Assembly: GCF_041146795.1 (NCBI RefSeq)
Contig: NC_135183.1
Span: forward strand, 16,620,840 to 16,684,839
Length of the DNA: 64,000 nt
From: Maylandia zebra
Lineage: Eukaryota > Chordata > Actinopteri > Cichliformes > Cichlidae
Direction of reading: 5' to 3'
Part shown: piece by piece, positions 37,501-46,461 of the stretch
Layout: the number at the start of each line of letters is the position of its first letter
Position numbering within the stretch: position 1 is the stretch's first letter
Notes under the pieces: model-generated
Database searches by the model: none
What the model was told of the DNA's origin: nothing
Seen by the model: the letters and a program-made list of their open reading frames with translations, nothing else
Program-made: the position numbers and the translations under genes

Positions 37501-40021
37501 GCAGCTCCTGAGTCAGCAGGACTTTTACACTCACAACTTTTACGCACTCGATGGCACCGCTCTGTAACTTCGCATGCTCCTTTACTTCTTGTCTGAGCCG
37601 CTGAGGCGCCTGAAAGCTGAAGAAAGTTCACAGCCTGCCTCACAGCAACATCCACACCTGCTCTCTCTCACACATTTGTAAAGGCAGACTGCGTTGCGGT
37701 GCTGGACTTTACACACCTGTGGTAACAGGATCATTTTTCCATTCTTTAATACAATAGACTCCCCACTACAAATGTTAGGCCTGTTATTTTGCAGCCTTTT
37801 AACATTATATGTGGTAAACGGACTGATTCTTGTACAGCACCTTTCTACTATGAGCACTCAAATCACTTTATACAACATGCTTCTCACACATTCATACAGC
37901 CTCTTTTGAATATAACATAATGATTAAATAAAAGCTTTTTGGCTCTTTGAGGACGAGCTGGTGTGTCGGTACTGACCGATGCAGTCGGGGCCCCAGTAAC
38001 CTGGACAGCAGCTCTTTATTTCCACCTCCTTGTAGCACTCGAAGGAGCAGCCACTGAGGGGCAGCTTCATGCTGGGAGTGTTGATGTAGTACCTGCAGAA
38101 CAGACAGACAGACTGGAGGTAAAGTGGCTGCTGATGTTGGGATCCAGGACAGCAAGGCTCTCTCCTCTTAGAGGTGGAGGTGGGTGAGGGAGGGGAGGGG
38201 TCCTTATATAGCCTGATTCAGACGGAGAGGCTGCTCTGTGGCTCAGTGTGATACGCAGAAGGACTGTTTTGAACCCTGACTCGACAGCAGAACTGTTAAC
38301 TGTAAATTCAATAGAAAATTATTAAAGAGGTGATGTGGAGATCTTTTAAAGTTTCTTGTGTGAGTTGTGATGTTTGATGTGAAATTGTGGAGGTATTTGA
38401 ATTTGTGCAAAGAAGCTAATCACAGTTTATTGTTTCAACCATCAGTTGAACCACAATGAGGACTTTGAGTGGACCTGTGCTATGTGGTGCTCACTTGCAG
38501 TCCTGGGCGTTGGATCTGGGCGTGGGTTTGAATCCTGATGGGCATAGGATCAGCTGGCTGATGGTGCAGGAGTGGCACATCGTGCGAGTGCGGAGCACTG
38601 TCGAGTTGGAGCAAAAGTTCTGAAAAAAAAAGAAAAGAAAAGTGTCTTTCATCAATGTCTACGCTGTGTGAGTGAAACTGTGCTGGCAGTGTGTGGCTGC
38701 AGCTCTTAGCAGGACGATTTCCAACCAATCAGGAGCTCAGTGCTCCACACACTGTCAGCGTGCAGGTAAACTAGAAGGTAGCAGTGTGGAAAAGTTCAAC
38801 TCATCACTTTGTAAAACTATTAAACCTCCTCCTCTGGACCTGAAAACCAAAGACTGCTGCTGGTGGCTCGACTGGAACAGGAAGTAAGTGTAATAACTGT
38901 AATAGCAGCTGTGGTTATCTGCTCCATCAGCTCCACCCAGGAAACGGTCAAAGGAGGCAAACAGGACACGGAGTTCCTGGGCCGATGATGACTTCCTGTT
39001 ACAGCCTGCAGGTTCAGATGGGAATCAGCTGCTGACAGATAAACTGGTTCCTTTTTGCCTTTGCTCGGTGACAGTTGCTTGTCAGCGGGCTCTGGCTGTT
39101 GAGATAACCTCTGATGTGATTCCCGCTCAGTTTCCAGTATCAGCTTATCTAAACACGCGGCTTCCACTAATCGATCCGCTCTGTGTCATCTCTATAAGTC
39201 TCCAACTTCACTGAAGTTCAACAGTCATCGCATTGCTGCACAGCTATTCCTGTGTGGGCGGAGCTTTAGTCTTTGGCATGTGCGGCTTCTTCCTGCAGTC
39301 TCTGCTGTGTTTCTTTGTTTGCAGCTCTGCAGACCTGAGCAGGCTGCTGCAGGTACCTCATACTCCAGCTGTTGGCTGCACCAGCACATATCAGACTGAA
39401 GATCTGTTTATACAGAGCACATAATACTACACAGTACTGCCTGTAACCATGGCAACATTCTGCTTGAGTACCCCACACTAGTTATTTCTCACATTGTTTA
39501 TGTGAATGTAAAGCTTCTTGAATGAGGGTTGGGGCTATTCCCACTGCGTCCACACTCTCAGGTGACTCCCCCTCCCCAGAAAGTGAACGTCAGAGCAAAT
39601 GATGTGAGCAGTGCTTCAGTCTGCAGCTCATAATATTTCAGTCAGAGAACACATCGTTATGTAAGATATCAGAAAACCAGAAGTTATCACAGATGAAGCT
39701 TCAAACAGGACAGCACAACTAAAATAAATGGAGCTCTTTCTGAGCTGATGTGAGGAAGGGCTCTCAGATTCATCTACTCAAAGTTTCACAGAGACGCTGA
39801 CGCACGACAACCAGTGTCCAAACTTTTACATCCTGAAGCTCATGTAGATTTTTACATCTGAACCGCCGAGTTCAGTTTTTGAGTTTGAAGCTGAACGAAC
39901 TCCATGAATAAAAACAGGCGGACGAGCTTACCTGTGCAGCAGCTGACATCTTCAGCTCACTCATCATCATCATCATCATCAGAGAGACACACAGCAGCCG
40001 GACGCTCTGCAGGACCTCCAT
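5023..40021 (-). CDS. stab2: Stabilin-2, complete 69-exon coding region
   Basis: Large type I endothelial scavenger receptor that in other vertebrates clears hyaluronan, other glycosaminoglycans and modified proteins by clathrin-mediated endocytosis. Translating the minus strand and joining GT-AG exons gives 69 coding exons in consistent phase, 2,549 residues, about the length of mammalian STAB2. Order: signal peptide, EGF block, FAS1-1/2, EGF block, FAS1-3/4, EGF block, FAS1-5/6, EGF block, Link, EGF, FAS1-7, transmembrane helix, short tail. STAB2 rather than STAB1 is chosen from STAB2-like stretches such as [23 protein letters not shown] and GNLLQVL, and from the tail NPVY. One surplus base in exon 22 (29,311-29,423) breaks the frame and would truncate the protein if real. 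Introns of 5.5 kb (13.2-18.7) and 2.4 kb (9.4-11.8) are swollen by transposons. The start ATG (40,019-40,021) opens a short hydrophobic leader. Exon coordinates are given in the domain entries. Gene identity is very secure; exact ends rest on reading alone. Confidence 0.95.
5714..6675 (-). other. stab2: stab2 exons 63-66: membrane-proximal EGF and FAS1-7
   Basis: Exons 6,569-6,675, 6,375-6,494, 6,151-6,297 and 5,714-5,824. The EGF ([16 protein letters not shown]) runs straight into FAS1-7 ([59 protein letters not shown]). The wording is close to mammalian STAB2. Confidence 0.92.
6961..7350 (-). other. stab2: stab2 exons 61-62: Link (hyaluronan-binding) domain
   Basis: Exons 7,217-7,350 and 6,961-7,126, about residues 2,188-2,287. 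The domain reads [62 protein letters not shown] and FCYRM. All four Link cysteines are present (EQAC, MCAAGW, KCGFG, FCYRM). This module binds hyaluronan in STAB2 of other vertebrates; binding here is inferred. Confidence 0.93.
8098..8123. repeat. (CA)n microsatellite in stab2 intron
   Basis: Uninterrupted CA dinucleotides a few bases upstream (coding strand) of the exon 60 acceptor. Confidence 0.9.
8416..8708. mobile_element. possible TTAA-flanked MITE
   Basis: A 293-bp non-coding segment in a stab2 intron beginning TTAACCTC and ending GAGGTTAA: 8-bp inverted ends on TTAA targets, as in piggyBac-type miniature elements. The short match makes chance possible. Confidence 0.35.
9487..11515 (+). 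mobile_element. BED-finger hAT transposon, decayed
   Basis: Ends are inverted: AAGGGATGCACCGA at the left against TCGGTGCATCCCTA at the right. They are flanked by 8-bp duplications CTGGTGAG (9,479-9,486) and CTGGTGAC (11,516-11,523). Sub-terminal CCGATACCGATA-type repeats lie inside both ends. The interior codes for a hAT transposase (next entry). It sits in the stab2 intron between exons 55 and 56, opposite to the gene. Confidence 0.85.
9690..11090 (+). pseudogene. hAT (ZBED-like) transposase pseudogene
   Basis: Starts with BED-finger text [15 protein letters not shown], then jumps after NCAQ to the catalytic region ([26 protein letters not shown]), so the rest of the finger and the N-terminal domain are deleted. 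An in-frame TAG stops it at about 10,202. A 250-bp intron (GTAAAG at 10,316 to AG before 10,568) separates TILDPR from YKDRFF. The second exon ends in the hAT dimerisation segment ([41 protein letters not shown]). Deletion plus stop make it inactive. Confidence 0.8.
15002..16564 (-). mobile_element. complete Tc1/mariner transposon (DD37E type)
   Basis: A 1,563-bp element flanked by TA on both sides (15,000-15,001 and 16,565-16,566). The outer 25 bp (CAGGGAGTGCAGAATTATTA then GGCAA) are perfectly inverted at 16,540-16,564. A second inverted copy, TGTGCATAATTATTAGGCAA, lies about 190 bp inside each end (15,191-15,210 and 16,366-16,385). This is the IR/DR layout of many fish Tc1 elements. It inserted into the LINE ORF. 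Confidence 0.95.
15330..16346 (-). CDS. Tc1/mariner transposase, intact, DD37E
   Basis: A 338-residue uninterrupted transposase that cuts and pastes its own element at TA. An N-terminal helix-turn-helix pair ([29 protein letters not shown]) binds the ends and is followed by a basic linker ([10 protein letters not shown]). Catalytic residues: D in VLWTDEM, D in MQDNAPSH and E in NPIENLW. Counting residues between the second D and the E gives 37, not the 34 of Sleeping Beauty-type Tc1 transposases. The glycine-rich [14 protein letters not shown] box is present. No frameshift or stop, so it may encode active protein; the family name beyond DD37E is inference. Confidence 0.93.
   Translation of the reverse strand: MGQKKDLTGSEKSKIVRYLAEGCSSLKIAKLLKHDHRTIKRFIQNSQQGHKKRVEKPRRKITAHELRKVKRAAAKMPLATSLAIFQSCNITGVPKSTRCAILRDMAKVRKAERRPPLNKTHKLKRQDWAKKYLKTGFSKVLWTDEMRVSLDGPDGWARGWIGKGQRAPVRLRRQQGGGGVLVWAGIIKDELVGPFRVEDGVKLNSQSYCQFLEDTFFKQWYRKKSASFKKNMISMQDNAPSHASKYSTAWLARKGIKEEKLMTWPPCSPDLNPIENLWSIIKCEIYKEGKQYTSLNSVWEAVVAAARNVDGEQIKTLTESMDGRLLSVLAKKGGYIGR
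18168..18217. repeat. (ATT)n microsatellite, LINE tail
   Basis: About 16 ATT units directly after the LINE 3' end, as expected for the short tandem tails of L2-like elements. Confidence 0.9.
19910..24462 (-). other. stab2: stab2 exons 36-45: third EGF-like block
   Basis: Exons 24,400-24,462, 22,541-22,642, 22,273-22,468, 22,100-22,195, 21,920-21,977, 21,758-21,831, 21,520-21,645, 20,786-20,859, 20,627-20,698 and 19,910-20,029. Motifs: [79 protein letters not shown] and [11 protein letters not shown]. The intron between exons 36 and 37 contains the possible solo LTR. Confidence 0.9.
22845..23854. repeat. possible solo LTR in stab2 intron 36
   Basis: A 1,010-bp non-coding block beginning TGTAGTG and ending CACCACA (near-inverted TG...CA ends) with AAAA on both flanks. 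It contains AATAAA at about 23,668 and a downstream U5-like GT-rich region. No coding sequence or primer-binding site is adjacent. The evidence is structural only. Confidence 0.35.
24578..27066 (-). other. stab2: stab2 exons 28-35: FAS1 domains 3 and 4
   Basis: Exons 27,019-27,066, 26,457-26,590, 26,256-26,358, 25,599-25,676, 25,410-25,499, 25,218-25,325, 24,801-24,932 and 24,578-24,706. Signatures: [12 protein letters not shown] and NGLIHFIDK for FAS1-3; [26 protein letters not shown] and GVIHGL for FAS1-4. The acceptor of exon 32 follows an uninterrupted run of 24 T on the coding strand (25,508-25,531). Confidence 0.9.
25508..25531. repeat. A24 homopolymer (T24 tract before stab2 exon 32)
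   Basis: Twenty-four consecutive A on the plus strand, that is T24 on the coding strand, ending eight bases before the exon 32 acceptor at 25,499/25,500. Confidence 0.95.
27141..30075 (-). other. stab2: stab2 exons 19-27: second EGF-like block
   Basis: Exons 30,016-30,075, 29,818-29,919, 29,615-29,701, 29,311-29,423, 29,056-29,236, 28,859-28,952, 28,615-28,773, 27,629-27,724 and 27,141-27,233. Motifs include [53 protein letters not shown] and [11 protein letters not shown]. Exon 22 (29,311-29,423) is 113 nt where phase and protein both require 112: the frame is TGT-TCG at its start but NGTC lies one base later. The surplus base is in the T-run 29,400-29,403 or the C-run 29,411-29,415. The intron 27,725-28,614 holds a LINE fragment. 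Confidence 0.88.
27830..28260 (-). mobile_element. LINE reverse-transcriptase fragment
   Basis: Minus-strand text [32 protein letters not shown] and VPQGSVL is a non-LTR reverse-transcriptase fragment (A-domain to B-domain). It is truncated at both ends with frameshifts and sits in the intron between stab2 exons 25 and 26. Confidence 0.75.
30383..33361 (-). other. stab2: stab2 exons 11-18: FAS1 domains 1 and 2
   Basis: Exons 33,282-33,361, 32,926-33,075, 32,258-32,401, 32,086-32,148, 31,441-31,557, 31,309-31,362, 31,147-31,227 and 30,383-30,535, with FAS1-1 starting in exon 10. FAS1 signatures are visible: [14 protein letters not shown] and ASNGIIHII for FAS1-1; [15 protein letters not shown] and [15 protein letters not shown] for FAS1-2. 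The exon pairing matches the later FAS1 pairs, as expected from internal duplication of a two-FAS1 unit. Confidence 0.9.
33933..36198 (-). other. stab2: stab2 exons 4-10: first EGF-like block
   Basis: Exons 36,113-36,198, 35,271-35,337, 35,092-35,187, 34,779-34,901, 34,431-34,627, 34,176-34,303 and 33,933-34,066, roughly residues 111-365. Each shows EGF/laminin-type spacing such as CSGRGIC...[13 protein letters not shown]...TGPNCD and [11 protein letters not shown]. Exon 9 uses a GTCAGT donor just past an apparent GTTGAG, which keeps the phase and gives GPGQVECAC. Exon 10 ends inside the first FAS1 domain ([13 protein letters not shown]). Confidence 0.9.
35344..35364. repeat. (CA)n microsatellite next to stab2 exon 5 acceptor
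   Basis: About ten CA units immediately upstream (coding strand) of exon 5, forming most of its acceptor region. Confidence 0.9.
37829..37905 (-). mobile_element. SINE tail fragment
   Basis: Sequence GAGCACTCAAATCACTTTAT and CACACATTCATACAGCC resembles the middle and tail of the tRNA-derived SINE at 52,975-53,213. No tRNA-like head remains. Confidence 0.4.
37977..40021 (-). other. stab2: stab2 exons 1-3: signal peptide and N-terminal cysteine-rich segment
   Basis: Exons 39,932-40,021, 38,495-38,619 and 37,977-38,092. Exon 1 encodes 30 residues, [14 protein letters not shown] followed by six methionines and [10 protein letters not shown]. This is a plausible cleavable leader whose core is coded by a six-copy ATG repeat. 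Exon 2 begins NFCSNSTV and has the Cys-x-x-Cys pattern (MCHSC) of the stabilin amino terminus. Exon 3 ends with [11 protein letters not shown], the stabilin-type CCPG..G.DC motif that starts the first EGF block. Confidence 0.9.
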
Positions 40022-40171
40022 CTCTTCTGCCCTCCAACTTATCCCCGCCAACTCTTTTCAGCTCCTGCGCCTCTGAGCCGCCTCCTCCTCCTTTATCATC
40101 CCTCATGTGTTTCCTGAAAAACCAAACTCAAAGGAAACTGCCGAGTCCGAGGTACACACTGACCCATACAT

Positions 40172-40177
<6 letters not shown>

Positions 40178-40214
<37 letters not shown>

Positions 40215-40254
40215 CAACACTCTGTGTGTCTGTGTTTCAGACCTTAAAAACAGA

Positions 40255-40320
<66 letters not shown>

Positions 40321-40358
40321 CAACACTGTGTGTCTGTGTTTCAGACCTTAAAAACAGA

Positions 40359-40396
<38 letters not shown>

Positions 40397-40560
40397 CAAC
40401 ACTCTGTGTGTCTGTGTTTCAGACCTTAAAAACAGAGAGACACACACACACACACACACACACATACACAGAGACACACAGATACACTCCCACATACACA
40501 AACACATATACAGAAACACACTCACACACAAACACACCGGCGCACGCACACACACACACA
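40178..40560. repeat. CA-rich minisatellite upstream of stab2
   Basis: Three tandem copies of a roughly 50-bp unique core (AAAATCAACACTCTGTGTGT...CTTAAAAACAGAGA, at about 40,210, 40,316 and 40,391). Variable (CA)n tracts separate them, followed by degenerate CACA/CATACA sequence. The array lies 160-540 bp 5' of the stab2 start codon, so it is in or next to the promoter or 5' UTR. Confidence 0.85.
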
Positions 40561-40599
40561 CATACACAGTTCAGTTGGTCTCAGGTTGCCATAATCGTC

Positions 40600-43376
40600 A
40601 CTCCTGCGTTGACCTCACACCGACGGCAGTGCCGCGGTCGACATGCTCGCTATAAAGTTTCTGCGTGTATGAATGTGTGAATGTGAACACGCAGGAATGC
40701 AGATGTTTGATTTCTGAGGAGAAGCTGAGGGCAGCAGATGATCACACACAGGAGCCTGGGTGTGACCCCTGACCCTGTGGGCCCCTGGATCTGTGCCTGG
40801 CATACCCTGTTCAGTAATGTGCAGTAAGAATGGCAGGAAATCCTGGAGTGTAAATAAGAACATGTTTTCACTTTTTCCCCAAATCTTTCTGCCTCATCAT
40901 CACACACTGCTGATAACACACACTCCTGTCTTTGTGAGGACCCTCTCTGACTCAGCAACATGCAACGAGACCGCGGCCTCAACCCAAACCTGAACCCTGC
41001 AACTATGCCTGAAGGTTTGAAGGCCTGAATATAAGAATAATGAATAAGTACAAAGTTTAAATAGTTTATCTGAGGTACACACGATCAGTCCTTGCTGTGC
41101 TACTCGAACAAAATGAACTCCATGTTGGATTCAGTCAGAACTGAAATTGGTCAGGAGAAAGTTCACTGAGCTCAGAGATCAGCTGAGCAGGACGATCATT
41201 TTTTTGATGTTACAGACGTTACACCCCTCATTTACACCCCTAATTTACACTCTGGGAATGCACAGATCCTAAAACTCAGGGCACTGTGGTGTCTGTCTGT
41301 TGCAGAGTCCAGCCTTACTGCATCCATGTGCTGATGATCAATGCACTGATTAACTGATCGTCATCGTCGGTCTGAGCTCCTCTACCAAAGGACACATTTT
41401 AGCAGTTTGAAGGTGTGGTCCATTCAGGCGTTTATGTTACAGTAAATTATTTACAGGGTTAGACTGATCAAAAAAATAAAAAACTACATTCCAAGAGCTA
41501 CATCTCAGACTCTACAGGCTTCAGTTAGCAGGTTAAAGGTTAGAGTTCATGACAGCATGGTTAGAAAAAGGCAGAACAGGAATGGCTGTTCAGAGGGGCT
41601 GGAGGAGAAAGCCTCTTCTCAGTAAGAGGACATAACAGCAGGGATCGGGTTTGTAAAGCTGCATCTGAACAAAGACTTCAGGAACAACATCCTTTGACAG
41701 ATGAGACCAAATGTAGATGTTTGTCCATCACGCACAGCAAACAGCTTGGATCAAGTGTCAGCACGGTGGAGAAGGGATGATGATCTAAGTGCACCTTGAA
41801 CTTCTTTTGTGGTTCTTCAGTGTGAGGCCATCTGTCCCACAGATAAAGTTGGGACCAACCTGGGTCATCAGCAGGACAAAGATCCAAGCACAGCAGCAAA
41901 TTTGCAACTGAACGGCTGAAACAGAAAAGAATCGAGCTGCTGCAGAGCTCAGAGAGCTGTGCACAGTTCAGATCAGTTTGAATGTTTCTCAAATTGTTTC
42001 TACGGTCTGATGTTTCATCAGCTGTTCTTTTGTTCCTGCTGTTTAAACTGTCAAATGAAAGAAGTGATGGATGCGTTCATCACCAACTGACAGACAGGAT
42101 ACTTTCTCCTAACTTTATTTAAACACATCCATGTGAACAAAGCTGTGCAGGCTTAATATGTTTTATATGCTTGTTATATTTACATCTTTCTGATGTCTTT
42201 AATCATTCTTTTATTCAAAAATCAAAAAGAAGACTCTTCTTGGGTGAGGTGGAGGCAGAATAGGCAGGGCCTTCTGTGATCAGATGTAATGAAGTACTTT
42301 TACTCTACATCATCAGCTGCCTGTACAGCTATACTGCTGTACTTCCAGCTGGAATGTAGTATTTCCTGTTTCTGGATTATTCACAAGGTTTCCTTCTTTC
42401 AGGATGCCTTTTTGGGAATGTTTCTGGAATATCTTGTGAGGAGTTTTATGGTTTGTTAAAGACAAACTGAACCAAATCTCCTCTAACATTTTCTCTACCA
42501 GGCATTTTATTTTTTATTAGTCAAAGTATAATAAACCGTATTTGTGTGGAACCTTTAAACAGACTCACAGCTTTTTGTTCTGTTGTTTTCATGTTTTTGT
42601 TAATAAAGTTTGCCAACAGAAATTGAACAAGGAACTCTTCACGTCCAAATTTACGGGATCATTTCACCTTCTGATGTCAGTTTGATTCTTTTTGGACAGA
42701 AATTATAAAAATATGATTCCATACCAAATAATCAACTTTTAAAAATTATTTACACATAAATATCTTTATTTTAAAATATGAAATCAGTCTGTGGGCTGCA
42801 GAACTGGTGAGACTGATCAGGAGTCCATCTGGTGTGCTTCAGTCATTTAGATCTTCAGATTGAGTGTGCAGCAGCACTGATCCTCCTCCTGGTGGCACTC
42901 TGAATGCTTCAGAAACATCACGTTGGAGAAGTCTGTCCAGTCTGAAACATTTAAACGTTCAGGCAGTAAAGTCCTGTCCTGGGTCTGCTGCTCACAGGTG
43001 AACATGAAACAGCTCACACAGGAGGCATGCAGGAGGCTGTCACGTGGCTCACCTGGATCTTTCCACATGGAGCAGCAGCTCCGCTCTGAGCTCCTCGCCA
43101 CATCGACAGGTAAACTTAAGGCTTCACCTTCACTGCTCGGCCCTCAGGCAGCTGCTCACCCATTTCTTCTGTGACTCTTCTGCAGGTTTACTCTAATGGT
43201 GATGTTATCAAGAGAGAAGGTGAAGCTGTGCCATGTGCTGCTGTAAATGTACCAAGTACTGCTGACCTCAGATTGGTCCAAGGAGGATCTGTCTTCACCT
43301 GAGAGGTTCAGTCCTTCTTATGTTTACACTCTTTCAGATCCAGATGTCCAATTTGTCTCTTCCCACAAATCCTTCT
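40600..43376. other. intergenic DNA between stab2 and wnt16
   Basis: Contains the region 5' of stab2 and the wnt16 3' flank. I see no exon, RNA gene or clear transposon. AT-rich stretches near 42,500-42,780 and scattered AATAAA are the only notable content. Confidence 0.5.
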
Positions 43377-43382
43377 TTTATT
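43377..43382 (-). terminator. wnt16: candidate wnt16 polyadenylation signal
   Basis: AATAAA on the minus strand about 85 nt beyond the wnt16 stop. This would give a very short 3' UTR; further AATAAA copies occur near 42,765, so a longer 3' UTR is equally possible. Confidence 0.3.
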
Positions 43383-43466
43383 CCAGGTGTTCTTCTATTA
43401 CCAGGTATCATGCTGAGGTGAATGAAGGTAAGCTACGTGTTCCACGTGTTTCTGTTTCCAGGTGTG

Positions 43467-46430
43467 TTACTTACAGGTGTGCATGTCGTTCATGCTCTCG
43501 CAGCGCCTGCAATGGACGTAGCAGCACCACACAAACTTGCACTCGCAGCGCTGGACGTGTCTGACCACGTGTGTGTTGTATCCTCTGCCGCAGCACAGCA
43601 GGTTACAGCTGTCCGGCCCCGTGGATGTCCGGTTGCACCGGCGCCCTCTGGTGCCCGCGATGCCCCGCCGCCTGTCCTCCAGACAGTAGTTTGGAGACTT
43701 GTTGAGGAAGATGAGCTGGTGTTTGTCCACATGGAGACGCCGCTGGTCCTTCCACTTCATCTTCCTCTTGGATCGCTCCGTCACCTGCATGCTGTGCTCG
43801 TATCTGTCCTTCAGATACGTCCCGACCCGCTGAAACGGCGCCATCGTCCTCCAGCATGTCTTCACCGCGCAGGAGCCAGAAACACCGTGACAACGACAGT
43901 CTGTGGACATCGTCCTGTTGATCGCCTGCAGGATGCAAACAGGAAGTTAATCACACCTTGGACCTTTAGACTTTCAGCTTTAGTTTGAGTCGTCGACGTT
44001 CACCTGTCGCCCGGCCTCGCTGTTGTGCTGGTTCATGGTGCTCAGCGTGTAGCTGCTGCGGCTCGTCGACATGTTCTTCAAGGTGTGGTCCATGAACTTG
44101 CGGCTGAACCACGTCCCGTACTGGATGTGATCTGAGCAGCCGCCCCAGTGCCAGCCCTCTGCTGCTGAGCCGCCGCCCCGCAGCCGAGCATCGCAGCCGC
44201 ACTCCGTCATGTTGCCCTGGCTGCAGGAGCGCGTGACGGCATGGACGAGCCCTGCTGCCATCACCGCATAGATGAACGCTGTCTCTTTGGTTCCTGCAGT
44301 GACAGAATGGGCAGACATGACACTTATTTCAGGAGGTTTCATGAGGTATACTTTCATCGTCTCAGATGCTTCTTTGCTCATTGGTTAACAATCTTCACCT
44401 GATTCAGAGTACCCCTCAGAAATGAAGGCAGAACCACTCTGTACTGGTCACACTCCAGCTGCTTTTATCTTTCAGTCCAAAACTAAAAGCAGTCAGTGTT
44501 AGCACACAGGCAAAGTCCTGTCAGTTAAAATTCACTGGCTATCTAATAATTTAATATATAATTAATAGATTTTATATTTAAAAGTGTATTAAAATAAAAT
44601 ATTTAAAGTCTGTGTAAATGTTTTAATATTTATGCTTATTTTAATTTCATATCATCACTTCACATACATTTTCATCATCAGAAGAAAATGGATGGATATA
44701 TGGATGGAGGGTTTTTCAGACTGAGGTGCAGTCTCTGTGAGTTTCACAGTCTGTAGTCTCTGTAAAGTCTCATATTCAGACGCGCTGTCTGAAGTATTCT
44801 GGTCACATTGAGGAAGTGAAGAAATCATTTATCGCTAAGACTGGTATTGGTGCTAAAGGGAGCGCTGCCCTCTACAGGCAGAGACAGGAACTGCAGAAAA
44901 AGATTTAAACGATTTCTGAAACCTGAATTTTCTGCTTTGAAGTCTGAAAATTTAACTGAAGGAGAAAATTTCTCTCTTTGATGAATTTAATTTACAAGTC
45001 ATTGAATGAAATGAGGTCATGTGACTACATTATGGGTTTATGTGCACTCTGACCATCACAGATATACATAAGTTTGTTAACCAGTGTTTTTCCTCAGACT
45101 GTAAAAGCTGATTTTACTCTCAGCGACCTCTGACCTCTCACACTGTGACCCTTGATGGTGTTACTGAATGCCTTGTTGTTGTAAAAATTCCTACTCTATT
45201 TACCCTTTTCCTCACTCTGCCTCACCTAACCAGACTTATTTTGTTTCCTCTTTTACTGTCTCTCGACTGGTTGGCTCTGGAGTTTGTCCCCTAATTAAAC
45301 TCACCTGGCGCACATTATACAAAAATCGAATCTATTCTCAGAGAAGCTGAGCTAACACACGCCTGAGTGGAAAAAAATACATGGTTTCAGTCAGATTCAT
45401 TTCAGCCAATCAGAAGCAAGCTAAAACGGCCACTGTTCAGTAGGATTCTGTGGCTGCTTTTGGAGAGCTTTGGAACAAATAAAGTTTCAGTGAGCAGTGG
45501 TGGTCAAGTTACTTAAAAACAGTAATTAGTTACTTCTCCAAATCACTTTATTTCTCCGAATCCCTTTACTTTAGTGATTACTTATTTTCAAAAGTAATTA
45601 GTTACTTTATTACTTAGTTACTTTTTAAAAACATGATAAACAACCTGAATATGTAATAAAGCAATAGACCTTTCAGCCTAATTCTATTTTTTTCTGCATA
45701 ATCCATCATATAATATTGAAAATTCTCTTGTTTTATTAGTTTTAATCTTTTAACTTTATGCACATTTCATCAAGCAAAAACTAAATTATATTCAACTGTC
45801 TCTGACTAGAAGAATTTCTTTTTACATTTAAACCAGATTTGAAAACCAGATTTAAACCAATCTGCATATTCCAGCATATAAAATAAATTATTTTTTGTGT
45901 TTACAATCACTCTTTCAAATAAATGCAAGTTAAACACAGCAAAAAATGAATAAAATCGAAGATTCAGCATCACTTAGCCCTGTCGCTCTTAAATCTTATT
46001 TTCACCAGTTTCGCAGGAGTGGGGCCGTCGCAGGTTTTCCCAGTGCTGCAGCGGTCATGTCAATGGGGAGGATCTGGGGATTTCTCTGTGAATTTCACAT
46101 TCCTGTGGCAGCGTGCTGGGTGCTTGCTATGATTTGTAGTTTAATTTTTTGCTGTAGAAAGAAGTTTTTTTCACACGCAGAGTGTACAGCAGACACTTCT
46201 TACAGAATCAAACTCAAAGTAAGGTAAGTACTTCCAAGCTTTAAACACCGCACGGTCGCACTCTCTCCCGCACTGTTGATCTGCACACGTCTGTTGCTGC
46301 CACGGACGTCGCATGCTATTACGTCACTGTCATAAGACACTGACAAACAAAATCAGGGTTTAGTAACCCAGTAATACAGCCAGTGGCGGTCCTAGCCTGT
46401 TTGGCGCCCCGGGCGAACACCCCCCCCCCC

Positions 46431-46461
<31 letters not shown>

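Noticed and set aside
5023..40021. Assignment of the receptor to stab1
   Set aside because: [28 protein letters not shown] and the Link domain wording fit STAB2; only the acidic tail start recalls STAB1.
40178..40560. CRISPR-like array of repeats and spacers
   Set aside because: Eukaryotic locus; repeats are CA-rich with dinucleotide spacers, a minisatellite.
39904..40680. 258-codon plus-strand open frame
   Set aside because: Mostly Thr-His from CA dinucleotides and antisense to stab2 exon 1.
43422..43988. 188-codon plus-strand open frame
   Set aside because: Antisense shadow of wnt16 exon 4.
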